From positions 1-64,000 of the forward strand of contig JBAKBP010003131.1 of assembly GCA_037953745.1 (NCBI GenBank): a stretch of 64,000 nt of DNA, read 5' to 3'. The translations under genes were made by a program, and so were the position numbers. This DNA is from Lithodes maja. Its lineage: Eukaryota > Arthropoda > Malacostraca > Decapoda > Lithodidae. This document shows, piece by piece, positions 35,160 to 43,881 of the stretch (positions within the stretch are counted from its first letter, which is position 1; each line of letters begins with the position of its first letter). The notes under the pieces were generated by a model. The model did not search any database. It worked only from the letters and a program-made list of their open reading frames with translations, and was not told where the DNA came from.

Positions 35160-35787
35160 CCACTCTGCTTACGCAGAATTGATCAATTAGTGTTTTGGAT
35201 GGTGGTGGCGAGAGGCATTTCCGAGCCCCTCGTGACGTGTATTATTAGGGCATTGGGGTACCCCATAGAATAACATAATCGGTCAAAGAGTTTCAGGAGT
35301 CAGGTCACTGGCCACCATTTTGATTCTCAGTCTCACTGTTAAGTACATTAAGAGTAAGTACTCCATGCTGTGAAAGCAGTTACAAAGATGAACAGATATT
35401 TAAAAGAGTGGTATGAGAAATTGTAGGAGCAGCATAAGTTTACTAATGAAATGTAGAAATAATGGCAAGCTATCGAATAATGCACTGTGAAGGTAAAAAT
35501 AAAGCGGGAACATTTTAACATGTTGGCCGTACGCTGTTGTAGTGGGAAGGTATCTGCCTACCGTTAGAATAAACAATAGTGTTGCCATATGGATAGAGCT
35601 GCCAATACGTATTTATTTATGATTAACGAGACCAAAAATATCAATAATTGTATTGGTAGATACTTTAAGCTAGACACATTTTTCACTTCAGTGATATATA
35701 CATCAAATACTGCCTTCACATTACTTCATGTACGAAATACATCAGGGTAAGTTAAATATAGGCAATATCAAAGCAGATTTTCAGACT
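35160..35787. other. Non-coding stretch
   Basis: No gene or repeat recognised. Confidence 0.45.
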
Positions 35788-35999
35788 TTCTTCTATTCAA
35801 CTGCTGAGCTCTGGAACTCTCTCCCAGAATCAGTCTTTCCCTCTTCTATGACTTAAATTGCTTCAAACTCCGTGTGTCCAGGCATTTTAGCTCGAACGTC
35901 CCTTGATTTCGGCCCTGTCACTCTTTGAAATCTGGGGGGAGCACTCGCTGCAGGCAGTTAATGCCTTTTGTCTCCCTCATTCACATAGAGAAAACAAAT
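35788..35999 (+). mobile_element. LINE family A 3' fragment
   Basis: CAGACTTTCTTCTATTCAAC through CTCTGGAACTCTCTCCCAG to CACATAGAGAAAAC matches the last 210 bp of the family, with a few indels. It runs into an (AT)n tract at 36009-36057. Confidence 0.85.
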
Positions 36000-36006
36000 T
36001 AGTTCG

Positions 36007-36060
<54 letters not shown>

Positions 36061-36285
36061 GTATACTATCCATATATCTTACTTTAGGCTAGCAACCTTG
36101 TATGGTTGTTAATTGATATCGCGTACTAATTGGACCACCGCATTAACATTGGCTAATCTATCCTATGTAATGTAAAAGCAATAATGTGATTCAAAACAAC
36201 GTCATAAAGTAAGCTAAATATATATATATTTTTAAGCACCCATAAAACGTGAATCTGCCTATTTCATTTTGTTTCAATCCCTCAC
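36000..36285. repeat. Long direct repeat D, copy 1
   Basis: TTAGTTCGCAA, an AT tract, then GGCTAGCAACCTTGTATGG through GCACCCATAAAACGTGAAT. A second copy lies at 36837-37110 in direct orientation, about 0.84 kb downstream. Confidence 0.85.
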
Positions 36286-36332
36286 CTGATATAGTCGAAA
36301 ATAAACTTCTATCTGCCTTACCCGTGTCAAGG

Positions 36333-36520
36333 TTAACCCCTTGTGATTCATGGCGCATTTTGACAGTTATTCTGGCTATCATTAGACGATTCATACTACT
36401 TAGGAAAGATTTGTGGCAATTAAAAGGGTAAATACTATTGCCATTAACCCTCTGATTTCCATATACCCTTCCTAATCTGAATAGCATCGTCTAATAATAG
36501 CCAGATCACACTATAAAACT
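36333..36520. repeat. Foldback MITE, M2-related
   Basis: TTCTGGCTATCATTAGACGAT faces ATCGTCTAATAATAGCCAGA. The left end abuts TTAACCCC. A related copy is near 39990-40154. Confidence 0.65.
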
Positions 36521-36836
36521 GCGTCAAAATCTTGGAAAGGTTAGTTTAGCTTAAGACAAAAGATGCCGACTTGGTTAGTTAGCGGAGGTACTTTAGACAC
36601 TAGCTTAGGTAAGTTAGGGTAAACTAATGCTAATCCACCACAAAGAAAATATAATAAACAATGATAAATCACTAAACTGTATTCCTTGAAATAGGAACGC
36701 TAAGCAATGGTAAAGAAGGAGGAGAAACGAATGTTCAAGAATAGTCTACCCATGTGTCTATGGGATGTTGTGCAGAGCCACATGAAAACTTTCACATTGT
36801 AAGGTAGTCCAGGCAATTTATATGCGATGTTCTAAT
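36521..36836. other. Non-coding stretch
   Basis: Nothing recognised between the two copies of direct repeat D. Confidence 0.4.
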
Positions 36837-37110
36837 TAGTTCGCAAAATATATATATAAACTTTCAATCTATCTAAGAATATATATATATATATTTAGGC
36901 TAGCAACCTTGTATGGCTGTTAATTGATATCGCGTACTAATTGGACCACCACATTAAAATTGGCTAATCTATCCTATGTAATGTAAAAGCAATAATGTGA
37001 TTCAAAACAACATGTCATAAAGAAAGATAAATATAGTTTTTATTAAGCACCCATAAAACGTGAATTTCCCTACTACTTTTTGTTTCAAGCCAAACTCTAG
37101 GCCAATCCCT
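36837..37110. repeat. Long direct repeat D, copy 2
   Basis: About 90 percent match by eye to 36000-36285, including GATATCGCGTACTAATTGGAC and CTATCCTATGTAATGTAAAAG. It has about 16 extra bases near the end relative to copy 1. Confidence 0.85.
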
Positions 37111-37258
37111 CATACTTCTCTAGCCAACATTCAAACTTACGATCAAAATACTCATAAAATTTAGGTGGCTCAGAGAGATTTCTCCATTATCATCGTGGGT
37201 AAACTTGGGAGAATCATCCACGTTTTCCTTATCAGCAGGCATTGAAAAAGTCCAGGAG

Positions 37259-37624
37259 CTAACATTTATACTGGGAAGGGTACACAGCTGTGACAAATAA
37301 ACAGCTGCTATTAATTTTCCTTAAACCTGTATAGAGATATTTTCGTGCGCGGGCGCTGCCTACTCTTGCATCCGCCCGGATTCCCATTTTACCCAAAAGG
37401 CGCCCAATCATAAATTTGGAGCCAACCAGTATATTGTTTGCATGACAATATTGCATGTAGCTAGCATACAAATCTTCAGCAAGAACTTTATCAAATGGCA
37501 GATGTGACACTTCATAACTATTGTATAGAAAATTTCCAAAGTTGTTCTTGATATCTTCAACAGTACTCCTCTTGAGCACTGCCGTAGGTGGTCCTTTTGA
37601 CTGTGGCTTTTTTGGTCCATCCAT
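37259..37624 (-). CDS. Small protein with RFX-like winged-helix domain (second of pair)
   Basis: 121 residues from an ATG. Residues about 20-105 read LYASYMQYCHAN, GSKFMIGRLLGKMGI, then RVGSARARKYLYTGL, matching the spacing of RFX-type DNA-binding domains (Y..Y..FC, FG..I, R.LG.RG.S.Y.Y.GI). The C-terminal winged helix of D5-type primase-helicases has a similar pattern and cannot be excluded. A Lys/Pro-rich leader precedes the domain. It starts 9 bases after the stop of the upstream frame, in a different frame. Separate gene, exon or frameshifted half of one protein are all possible. No transposon ORF is adjacent. Confidence 0.55.
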   Translation of the reverse strand: MDGPKKPQSKGPPTAVLKRSTVEDIKNNFGNFLYNSYEVSHLPFDKVLAEDLYASYMQYCHANNILVGSKFMIGRLLGKMGIRADARVGSARARKYLYTGLRKINSSCLFVTAVYPSQYKC

Positions 37625-37632
37625 TGAGGCCT

Positions 37633-38046
37633 TCAGAAAAGATCCATTGATACCAGTCCATTTCTTTCAAAATTTTGCTGCGAAAAACAACAACTGTCAT
37701 TCCTGGATTTTGGACACAGGACCATCGAGGAACGAGGGGCTTTACTATTTTTGGCTGATTTGACTCTATGGGATTCGTCAAGAGCCAATATTCCAGAATA
37801 GGCCGACCTCTGACCCCGCCCAGCAGTGCCCCCCACTCTCACATTGGCATGGATACCCAATTTTGACATGAGTCTTCCGACATTAACTCGCGATCCTGCA
37901 GCACGACCATTTTCAGTGCAATAGTTTTTGTACTCTGCATAAAATACGTCAGATAGGACCAAATGATCCTTTTCACCAGATACATTGTAACTGTGACACA
38001 AGTAACTCTTAAGGGTATCGATAATACCCAAACTCATGTTAGTCAT
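37633..38046 (-). CDS. Small protein with RFX-like winged-helix domain (first of pair)
   Basis: 137 residues. The N-terminal 88 carry the domain: TLKSYLCHSYNVSG, VFYAEYKNYCTENG, SRVNVGRLMSKLGI, then RVGGTAGRGQRSAYSGI, which fits an RFX-type recognition wing better than its neighbour does. The tail (residues 90-137) looks less ordered, is rich in Ser, Lys and Asn, and may be intron read-through. Paralogous to the downstream frame 37259-37624, suggesting an internal duplication. A DNA-binding role is an inference from the fold only. No splice evidence or promoter could be judged. Confidence 0.55.
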   Translation of the reverse strand: MTNMSLGIIDTLKSYLCHSYNVSGEKDHLVLSDVFYAEYKNYCTENGRAAGSRVNVGRLMSKLGIHANVRVGGTAGRGQRSAYSGILALDESHRVKSAKNSKAPRSSMVLCPKSRNDSCCFSQQNFERNGLVSMDLF

Positions 38047-38505
38047 TATTAATTTATAATTTTAGCCTAGTTTAGTAACTATAATATAGATAAACTAATG
38101 GAAGAATACACCTACAACAATATCTACTAACTTGAATCCCAAAAGAGTTCGAAATTATGCAACAGATAAGATGATTCGAAAAGACGTCCACTCTTGTCGA
38201 AGATAGAAAACTTATGAAACCCGATCCAAGAATTAGCCTAAAGTATCTACATACATACTTGTTGTTATTCGGGTCCACAAAGTTTATACTAAATATTGTT
38301 GATTGTATCTAAATTCATATTCAATTCTAATATACAAAAATTAGCTAGCTATGCTTTCATTTACTCGAAATGAAATATAATATTTATGGACATATATTTA
38401 TATGATTTAGTTACCCATTTAAAGATATTGGTTTTCTTTAATAAACGTATAAGAAAATGAAATAATATCGATAACTAAAGTATATGATACGATTGGCGTC
38501 TTTGT
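38047..38505. other. AT-rich non-coding stretch upstream of the RFX-like pair
   Basis: No promoter element can be called with confidence, and no repeat was recognised. Confidence 0.4.
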
Positions 38506-38732
38506 AATTGACCACTTGCGAGTTTCATTCTATAAGGAAGTTGGAGCTGTGGACATCAATATTTAGCAGAATAACCAGCTATAACACGGCTTTAGTACAT
38601 TTAATTGTACATAAAACCAAGTTCAACATACTATTTATCCATTAGAAACCTACATCATGACTGTATTTGTGTATAATATCGATGTTTACAGGCCGAACTT
38701 CCTTATAGCCTGAAACTCGCAAGTGGTCAATT
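38506..38732. repeat. MITE with about 35-bp terminal inverted repeats
   Basis: AATTGACCACTTGCGAGTTTC ... TATAAGGAAGTT at the left faces AACTTCCTTATA ... GAAACTCGCAAGTGGTCAATT at the right, 227 bp in all. No coding capacity and no second copy in the window. Confidence 0.85.
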
Positions 38733-38999
38733 GTGTACGGTGATGTCATTAGCCTAGTGGTCCATCTGCAGAGGGGGGAAGGGGGCAAGTGGGGGGCTCG
38801 TACCATCTCCATTTTGATATATTTGTTGTCTATTTGATTATAATATGTAGGCTATATATATATATATTTATTTATATTTATATATGTAGGCCTACTGTAT
38901 TTATTTATATATTTTTTTATATTGTTTTTAGTTTCCTCCCTAGACCTTCAAGCTTTATATAATACCCTCAAGACCCCCGTTTATGATGTATTTGTGCAT
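38733..38999. other. G-rich then AT-rich non-coding stretch
   Basis: G-rich 38770-38798, then TATATATA-rich 38850-38925. No gene. Confidence 0.5.
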
Positions 39000-39190
39000 T
39001 TTTCGGTATAAAAATACCCTGGCCAAAGGCCGATTCCTCCTAAATTGCGAGCTGGCCACCGCATACCAGGAAGAAATCGACATACAAATGGCACAAAAGG
39101 TCTTAAAATCGCCAAATTAATGAGGCGAATGTTTTAAAATCTCCAAACTAATGAGGCTAAACATGAAGGAGACGGGGGACCAGAAAACCG
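39000..39190. repeat. MITE fragment, family M3
   Basis: TGGCCAAAGGCCGATTCCTCC, ATCGACATACAAATGG and GAGGCTAAACATGAAGGAG in the same order as at 13128-13330. Confidence 0.65.
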
Positions 39191-39278
39191 TCCTTTAACC
39201 CCTTCAGGAAACGATAACGCCATTAATGATTATATTCTGGCTAATGTTAGACGATTGGCTGCAGGTTAGGAGGAATCT

Positions 39279-39834
39279 TTAACCCTTTCTGTACCGACGA
39301 TGTATTTTTGACTTGATTCTGGCTATCATTAAGCGATTTTATTCAGTTTCAAAAGGGCCTCCAGCAGTTAACAGGCTTCCAACTGTCTCACTTAAGGGAG
39401 CCCACCTTGCTTTTTTCTCTTTCTCTCCCTCTCTCTTTGGCCTGCATCCATTCGGCCCCATTCAGCCTACTGTTTTAAGACGTTTACCCCCATCCAGGTG
39501 TCAATATTTTCCTGGCGAGCGGTAGCCAGCCAGCATATATATATTTTCGTTTTGACAGCAAGCTAAATCTGTAAATTTTTCGATAGAAAAATGTCTCCGA
39601 CGAAGCTGGATTTCTCCATACAAAGCTGGATGGGGAAAAACGTCTTAAACAGTTGGCTGAATGGGGCCAAATGTATACAAGCCAGAGAAAGAGAGAAAAG
39701 GAGAGAAAGATAAAAAAGGCAGGTGACCCCCCTTAACCCTTTTTACTACCATATATCCTTCGTAAGCTTCATAAAATCGTCTAAATAAAGCTGGAATAAA
39801 ATGAAAAAGACGTCGCCGGTACAGAAAGAGTTAA
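39279..39834. repeat. TTAA-flanked MITE, family M2, with nested M1
   Basis: Left TTAACCCTTTCTGTACCGAC and right GTCGCCGGTACAGAAAGAGTTAA are near complements, and TTAA is present at both ends. An M1 element is inserted at 39392-39736. The right interior (CCATATATCC, TCGTAAGCTTC, ATCGTCTA) is the ancestor-like version of the 85-bp satellite unit. Confidence 0.8.
39392..39736. repeat. Foldback MITE, family M1, copy 2 (nested)
   Basis: TTAA at both ends, with GGGAGCCCACCTTGC at the left and GGCAGGTGACCCCCCTTAA at the right. The body matches 34-422. The TTAA duplication supports piggyBac-type insertion into the M2 element. Confidence 0.8.
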
Positions 39835-39849
39835 TAATCCAAGAGCTTA

Positions 39850-40154
39850 AGGGAAGGATATCTGGATACCCTTCTCCCTCGTGTTTAGCCCCATTAGTTT
39901 GGATATGTTAAGACATTCACTTCGTTAGTTTGGCGTGTTGATAACCTTGCGTGTCATTAAGGTGTCCAGTTTTTGCTGGCGATAGCGAGCCTGTAATTAG
40001 ACGACTTTATACAGCTTAGGAAGGATATGTGGGAATTAAAAGGGTAAAGACTATCTCAATTAACCCTCTGACCTCCATATACTCCTCCTAATGGTCTAAT
40101 AATAGCCAGAAGACAGAACAGAAATGCGGAATACAATCTTTAAAGGGTTAATTC
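39850..40154. repeat. M3 fragment followed by M2-related foldback
   Basis: 39860-40000 carries M3 phrases (CCCTTCTCCCTCGTGTTTAG, CTGGCGATAGCGAGCC). 39998-40154 has ATTAGACGACTTTATACAGC and AATAATAGCCAGA and ends GGGTTAA. Confidence 0.6.
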
Positions 40155-40448
40155 TAATACATTTTTGAGTCTTCGAACTGATTAAGCGAATCCCCGAAAT
40201 GCAAATATTAGGTAACAAATGAATAAGGAGATTCAATTCAGTCCGATATACCTTAGAACATTATATAGACAGCATTAACACTATCTGGTGCAACGTCTTG
40301 GGGGTTATTATGGTATTTGGTTGTATTATTATTGAGGGTTTTATTTGTTTTAGCCATTTTCGAACAATGTGTTTTTAGTTTACCCGCTAGAATTGGAAAA
40401 ACGCCTCTCCAAACCCCCTTCAAACTAAAAAAAACGTCCCCCAGACCC
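40155..40448. other. Non-coding stretch
   Basis: Nothing recognised. Confidence 0.4.
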
Positions 40449-40510
40449 CCTTCAAGCTAAATGTGTAAATTTTTCGGTAGAAAAATTCCCCGGCCAAAGG
40501 CCGGTTTCTC
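40449..40510. repeat. M3 fragment
   Basis: CCCGGCCAAAGGCCGGTTTC within sequence otherwise like 13128 and 39000. Confidence 0.6.
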
Positions 40511-40544
40511 CCAAATTGCCTTTGTACATACTTTTTTTTGTTTT

Positions 40545-40872
40545 ATAATTATGAAGGAGGAAGTGTGGTGTGTATGTTAAGTGTAGTGAAGTAGATAGGA
40601 GGAGGAGGGGTTGTGAGAGCATGCTGGACTACTCTCAGTGTAAGTGAGGCACAAAGGGAATCAGTAAGAGAGGCCAAGCAAATGAAACAAGCGTTCCAGC
40701 GATTCCTTATTAAATGCCTACAGCCTCTCCTGGGTATAGCCCTGTTCGATTGGTGCCTACAATCTACCCCCATTCCCCCTATTAGTCGCCTTCTACGACA
40801 CGCAGTAGGACGCGTGGGGCATATTCTTTTGTTTCCTCCACCATAAGATGGAGGCCCCCTTACCCCCAGGGG
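40545..40872 (+). repeat. Dispersed-repeat-like segment
   Basis: Contains TTAGTCGCCTTCTACGACAC then GCAGTAGGACGCGTGGGGCAT and ends in CCCCCTTACCCCCAGGGGGG. I recall closely similar GTCGCCTT.TACGACA phrases from many invertebrate genomes, so this is probably an old dispersed element. Its class is unknown and the memory is unchecked. The short open frames across it look spurious. Confidence 0.4.
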
Positions 40873-40876
<4 letters not shown>

Positions 40877-40913
<37 letters not shown>

Positions 40914-41060
40914 TATGTAGTCAAACGCGCTAGGAAAATTGAAACTATGGAACACCAAGCTTTCGTCTATTCTCTCAAGACATCTTTAGGGTTATATATA
41001 TATATATATATTAAGAGAGAGAGAGAGAGAGAGAGCGAGCAAGCAAGCAAGCAAGCGAGA
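40877..41060. repeat. Microsatellite cluster
   Basis: (AT)n 40877-40911, (AT)n 40995-41011, (AG)n 41013-41034, (AAGC)n 41037-41056. Confidence 0.9.
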
Positions 41061-41162
41061 GAGAGAGGGGAGAGGCGCCCCCTTCGGACTGCTCTCTAAT
41101 ACTGGCCGACGTGGATAAACTCTACCCATTTTTCCTCCTTTCCTCTGCACCCCCTCCCCCCT

Positions 41163-41697
41163 CCACTTCTCCCCTCCATTCTCACGAGGCGAAGCATTTC
41201 TTCTTCAACCGCGTTGTGAATAATTGGAACAGACTACCCTCGAACATTGTAAACTGTAATACTGTCGAAACATTTAAGAACCATCTGGATAAACACATGG
41301 CAAATAACCCCCGATTAACACAGTTTCTTTCAGAATAACGCGCAACGAAATGTCAACGCATACCGCAATGTATATTGATTTTCATACATCTGTTCCCTTT
41401 CAGAATTGTAGTAAATAGAGTTAGCTTAGATTACAAATCAACTTCTTTTTTCTCCCTGTCCTGTCCGAATTTCCGTGTCAGTTTTTCAATACTGCATGGT
41501 ATTTTTCCTATCTGTTTCCATGCCAGCATTAGCTGGAGGGAGTGGTGGGTGGGGAGGAGCCTTCTTCTTTGCTATCCTTTTCTCTACCTCGTAGTCAGTA
41601 GATTAGTAGTTTTAGATATCCAAACTGCCCCGTAAGGACCAATAGGTCTGTTGCAGTTTGTTCTCCTTTGTATTCCTTTGTATTCCTTTGTATTCCC
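41163..41697 (+). mobile_element. Family B-like LINE 3' end, diverged subfamily
   Basis: Coding end FFFNRVVNNWNRLPSN through PRLTQFLSE, stop at 41336-41338, then a 330-bp UTR and a tail of three CCTTTGTATT units. The complete family B element has the same layout but CCTTTGTACT units. Confidence 0.8.
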
Positions 41698-41985
41698 TCC
41701 CCTCTCTCTCCCCCCTTCTCCACTCCCTCCCCTCTCTCTCTCCCACCTTCTCCCCCCCTCCACTCCCTCTCCTCTCTCTCCCTCCTTCTCTTCCACTCCC
41801 TCCACCCTCCCCCCTTCTCCTCCACTCCCTCCCCTCTCTCTCTTTCCCTCCCTCCCTCCTTCCCCCACCCCCCCTCCCTCCTTCCCCCTCCCTCCCTCTT
41901 CCCCCCTCCCTCCATCCCCCTCCCTCCCTCCTTCCACCCTCCCTTCATCCCCCCTCCCTCTCTCCCTTCATCTCTCTCCACTTGA
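41698..41985. repeat. Polypyrimidine (C/T) tract
   Basis: Almost pure CT strand, CTCCCTCC-type, starting directly after the LINE tail. Open frames in it are artefacts. Confidence 0.9.
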
Positions 41986-42075
41986 CCTTTGACCGCTGGA
42001 AGGTAAACACCACTACACCTGAGCTCTCTCCTACGGTCCTACCCAACTTTCGGTGAATGTGGACAGGCGGACAGC

Positions 42076-43881
42076 ATGCCGTCCTGCACCACAAATACTG
42101 AAGCAGACAAAATGGATCCTGATGGTGCCAGCAACGATATTATGAGAGAAACAGAGACGAATGCAATAGGAAGCAGCATCCTGAGCGAAGAAATGGATTA
42201 TCAAGAGGTTTGCAGCAAATCGGAGGGTAAAAGAAGAAAGAAACAAGCAATTGGAGAAGGAAGTAGCGATGAAGAAGACACACGAGAATCAAAAAAGATA
42301 CGAAACGGCGAGCATGCAGGCCTACAGGTACGTGAGGCTGAGCAAGGGGCAAGCGGTGGAAAAGGGGCGACGGAGAACTACAACGGGGCCACACAGCCGA
42401 CGGAGAGCGACGACAGGGACAAGCGGACGACGGAGGGACGACCCAGGCTCATATTTCCGGTGGACAACAAGCTCAGCTATCAGCAAAAGGTACTGTGGAC
42501 AATGAAGCTTGGCCGGGAGTATAAATCCTTCAGACCACTCCTGAAAGATGGAAAAAACCGGTCATACCTGACAGTGGAAGTAAATGAAGCAGTGGAAATG
42601 TTAACTACAGTAGGGTATGAAGGAGTCATCATGAAAATCCCTGAAGCACAAGAAAAGATGACCAAAATAATAATATTCAAATATCCAGTGTGGGTAGACC
42701 CAGAATTCTTGCTCGATGATCCTAATATCGTTTGGGCACGAAGGAACAAAGTGAGGGGCGAAGAAAAAAGTCAGGCAGTGGCCCTGATTAAAGGAGATGC
42801 TCCAGAAAGTATCTATGTGACGGGACTCGGTTATAGGTATGTTGCACCATACATTGAGGAAGAGTTGATATGTTTGAAGTGCTCTAGGTGGGGGCACCAG
42901 GCTTGGAGATGTCACCTGGACCCTCGCTGTCGTTTCTGTGGGGGCAGCCTTATCTCCACACGATGTGGGGAAAAAATAAAGGCCAGGATGGACGTGCGGC
43001 CACGATGTTGCAACTGTGGTGGCCCCCATAATGCTCAGTCTGTAGTCTGCTCTAAAAGACCCGGGGCAAACAGACAGCATCATCATCAACAGCGATCAGC
43101 GGTGGGAGATGATGCAATATACAGCCGACAACAAGCAGCCGCCCCGCCCCAGGACTTCCCCACACCATCTTTACCAACACGTGGACAGCCGGGGGCGACG
43201 ACCAGGTGTGAAGAAGAGACAAAGAACGCCTTGGGTAGGAGGCCTAATCTCCCTGGTACCTGGGGGAATGGGTCCCAGGTGGGAAAGCCTGGCCCCAAAA
43301 TGACCGCACCTGGTGAAGGGGTAAGTTCAAGCCCAGGTTCTGAAAGTACAGTGAAAGAAAATAGCAAAATGGCGGGCATACAACAAACAGGGTTTGAAGA
43401 AATGTTTCAATACCTCCGGGAGTTCGGAAACAAAGTGGAAATGCTAGAAAAACAAGTCAGCTATCTAAATGATATGGTTAAAGGTTAGGGAAATGAAAAA
43501 AGTACCGAACCTGTAGCAACAGCATCAGTGAGTGCCGAACCAGTAACAACAGCATCAGTGAGTACCGAACCAGTAGCAACAGCATCAGCGAGTCAAAACT
43601 CACGAGAAGTTACAGAAAAGAAGGCAAAGAAAGAAAGTGAATCAACTAATTGTAAATTTACCGTAAAAGGAAGAAATAAAACTCTGTACCCACACAAGCT
43701 GATGACGAATAACCTTGTAGTGCTCGAGAGTGCGCTAGCTAAGTGTGAAGATGACGGGAAAAAAGAACAATTATTCATGGACTGGGTAGCGTTGCACCGA
43801 CAAATGGATAAAATCATGACAAAAATAGAAGGTATGTCGGAATCAATAACGGATACACCGAGTAACAATGGAGCAAAATGA
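42076..43881 (+). pseudogene. I-group LINE ORF1 (Gag-like, zinc knuckles) with one in-frame TAG
   Basis: 470 codons to TAG at 43486-43488, then the same frame stays open to TGA at 43879-43881. The acidic/basic leader is low-complexity. A nucleic-acid-binding core follows (WTMKLGREYKSFRPLL, IYVTGLGYRYVAPYI), then CCHC knuckles CLKCSRWGHQAWRC, a CRFC...C cluster and CCNCGGPHNAQSVVC. A coiled-coil-like stretch (YLREFGNKVEMLEKQVSYL) precedes the TAG. The part after it has tandem TEPVATASVS repeats. ORF1 proteins bind element RNA. The ORF end overlapping the ORF2 start argues that 43881, not 43488, is the ancestral stop. Confidence 0.8.

Noticed and set aside
36249..36487. Frames on both strands around the foldback at 36.3-36.5 kb
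   Set aside because: They arise from the inverted arms of an M2-related MITE.
40613..40846. 77-codon frame across the dispersed segment at 40.6-40.8 kb
   Set aside because: No domain recognised, and the underlying DNA looks like a dispersed repeat.
41584..42056. Several overlapping low-complexity frames (Pro/Ser/Leu- or Gly/Glu/Arg-rich)
   Set aside because: Shadows of the polypyrimidine tract.
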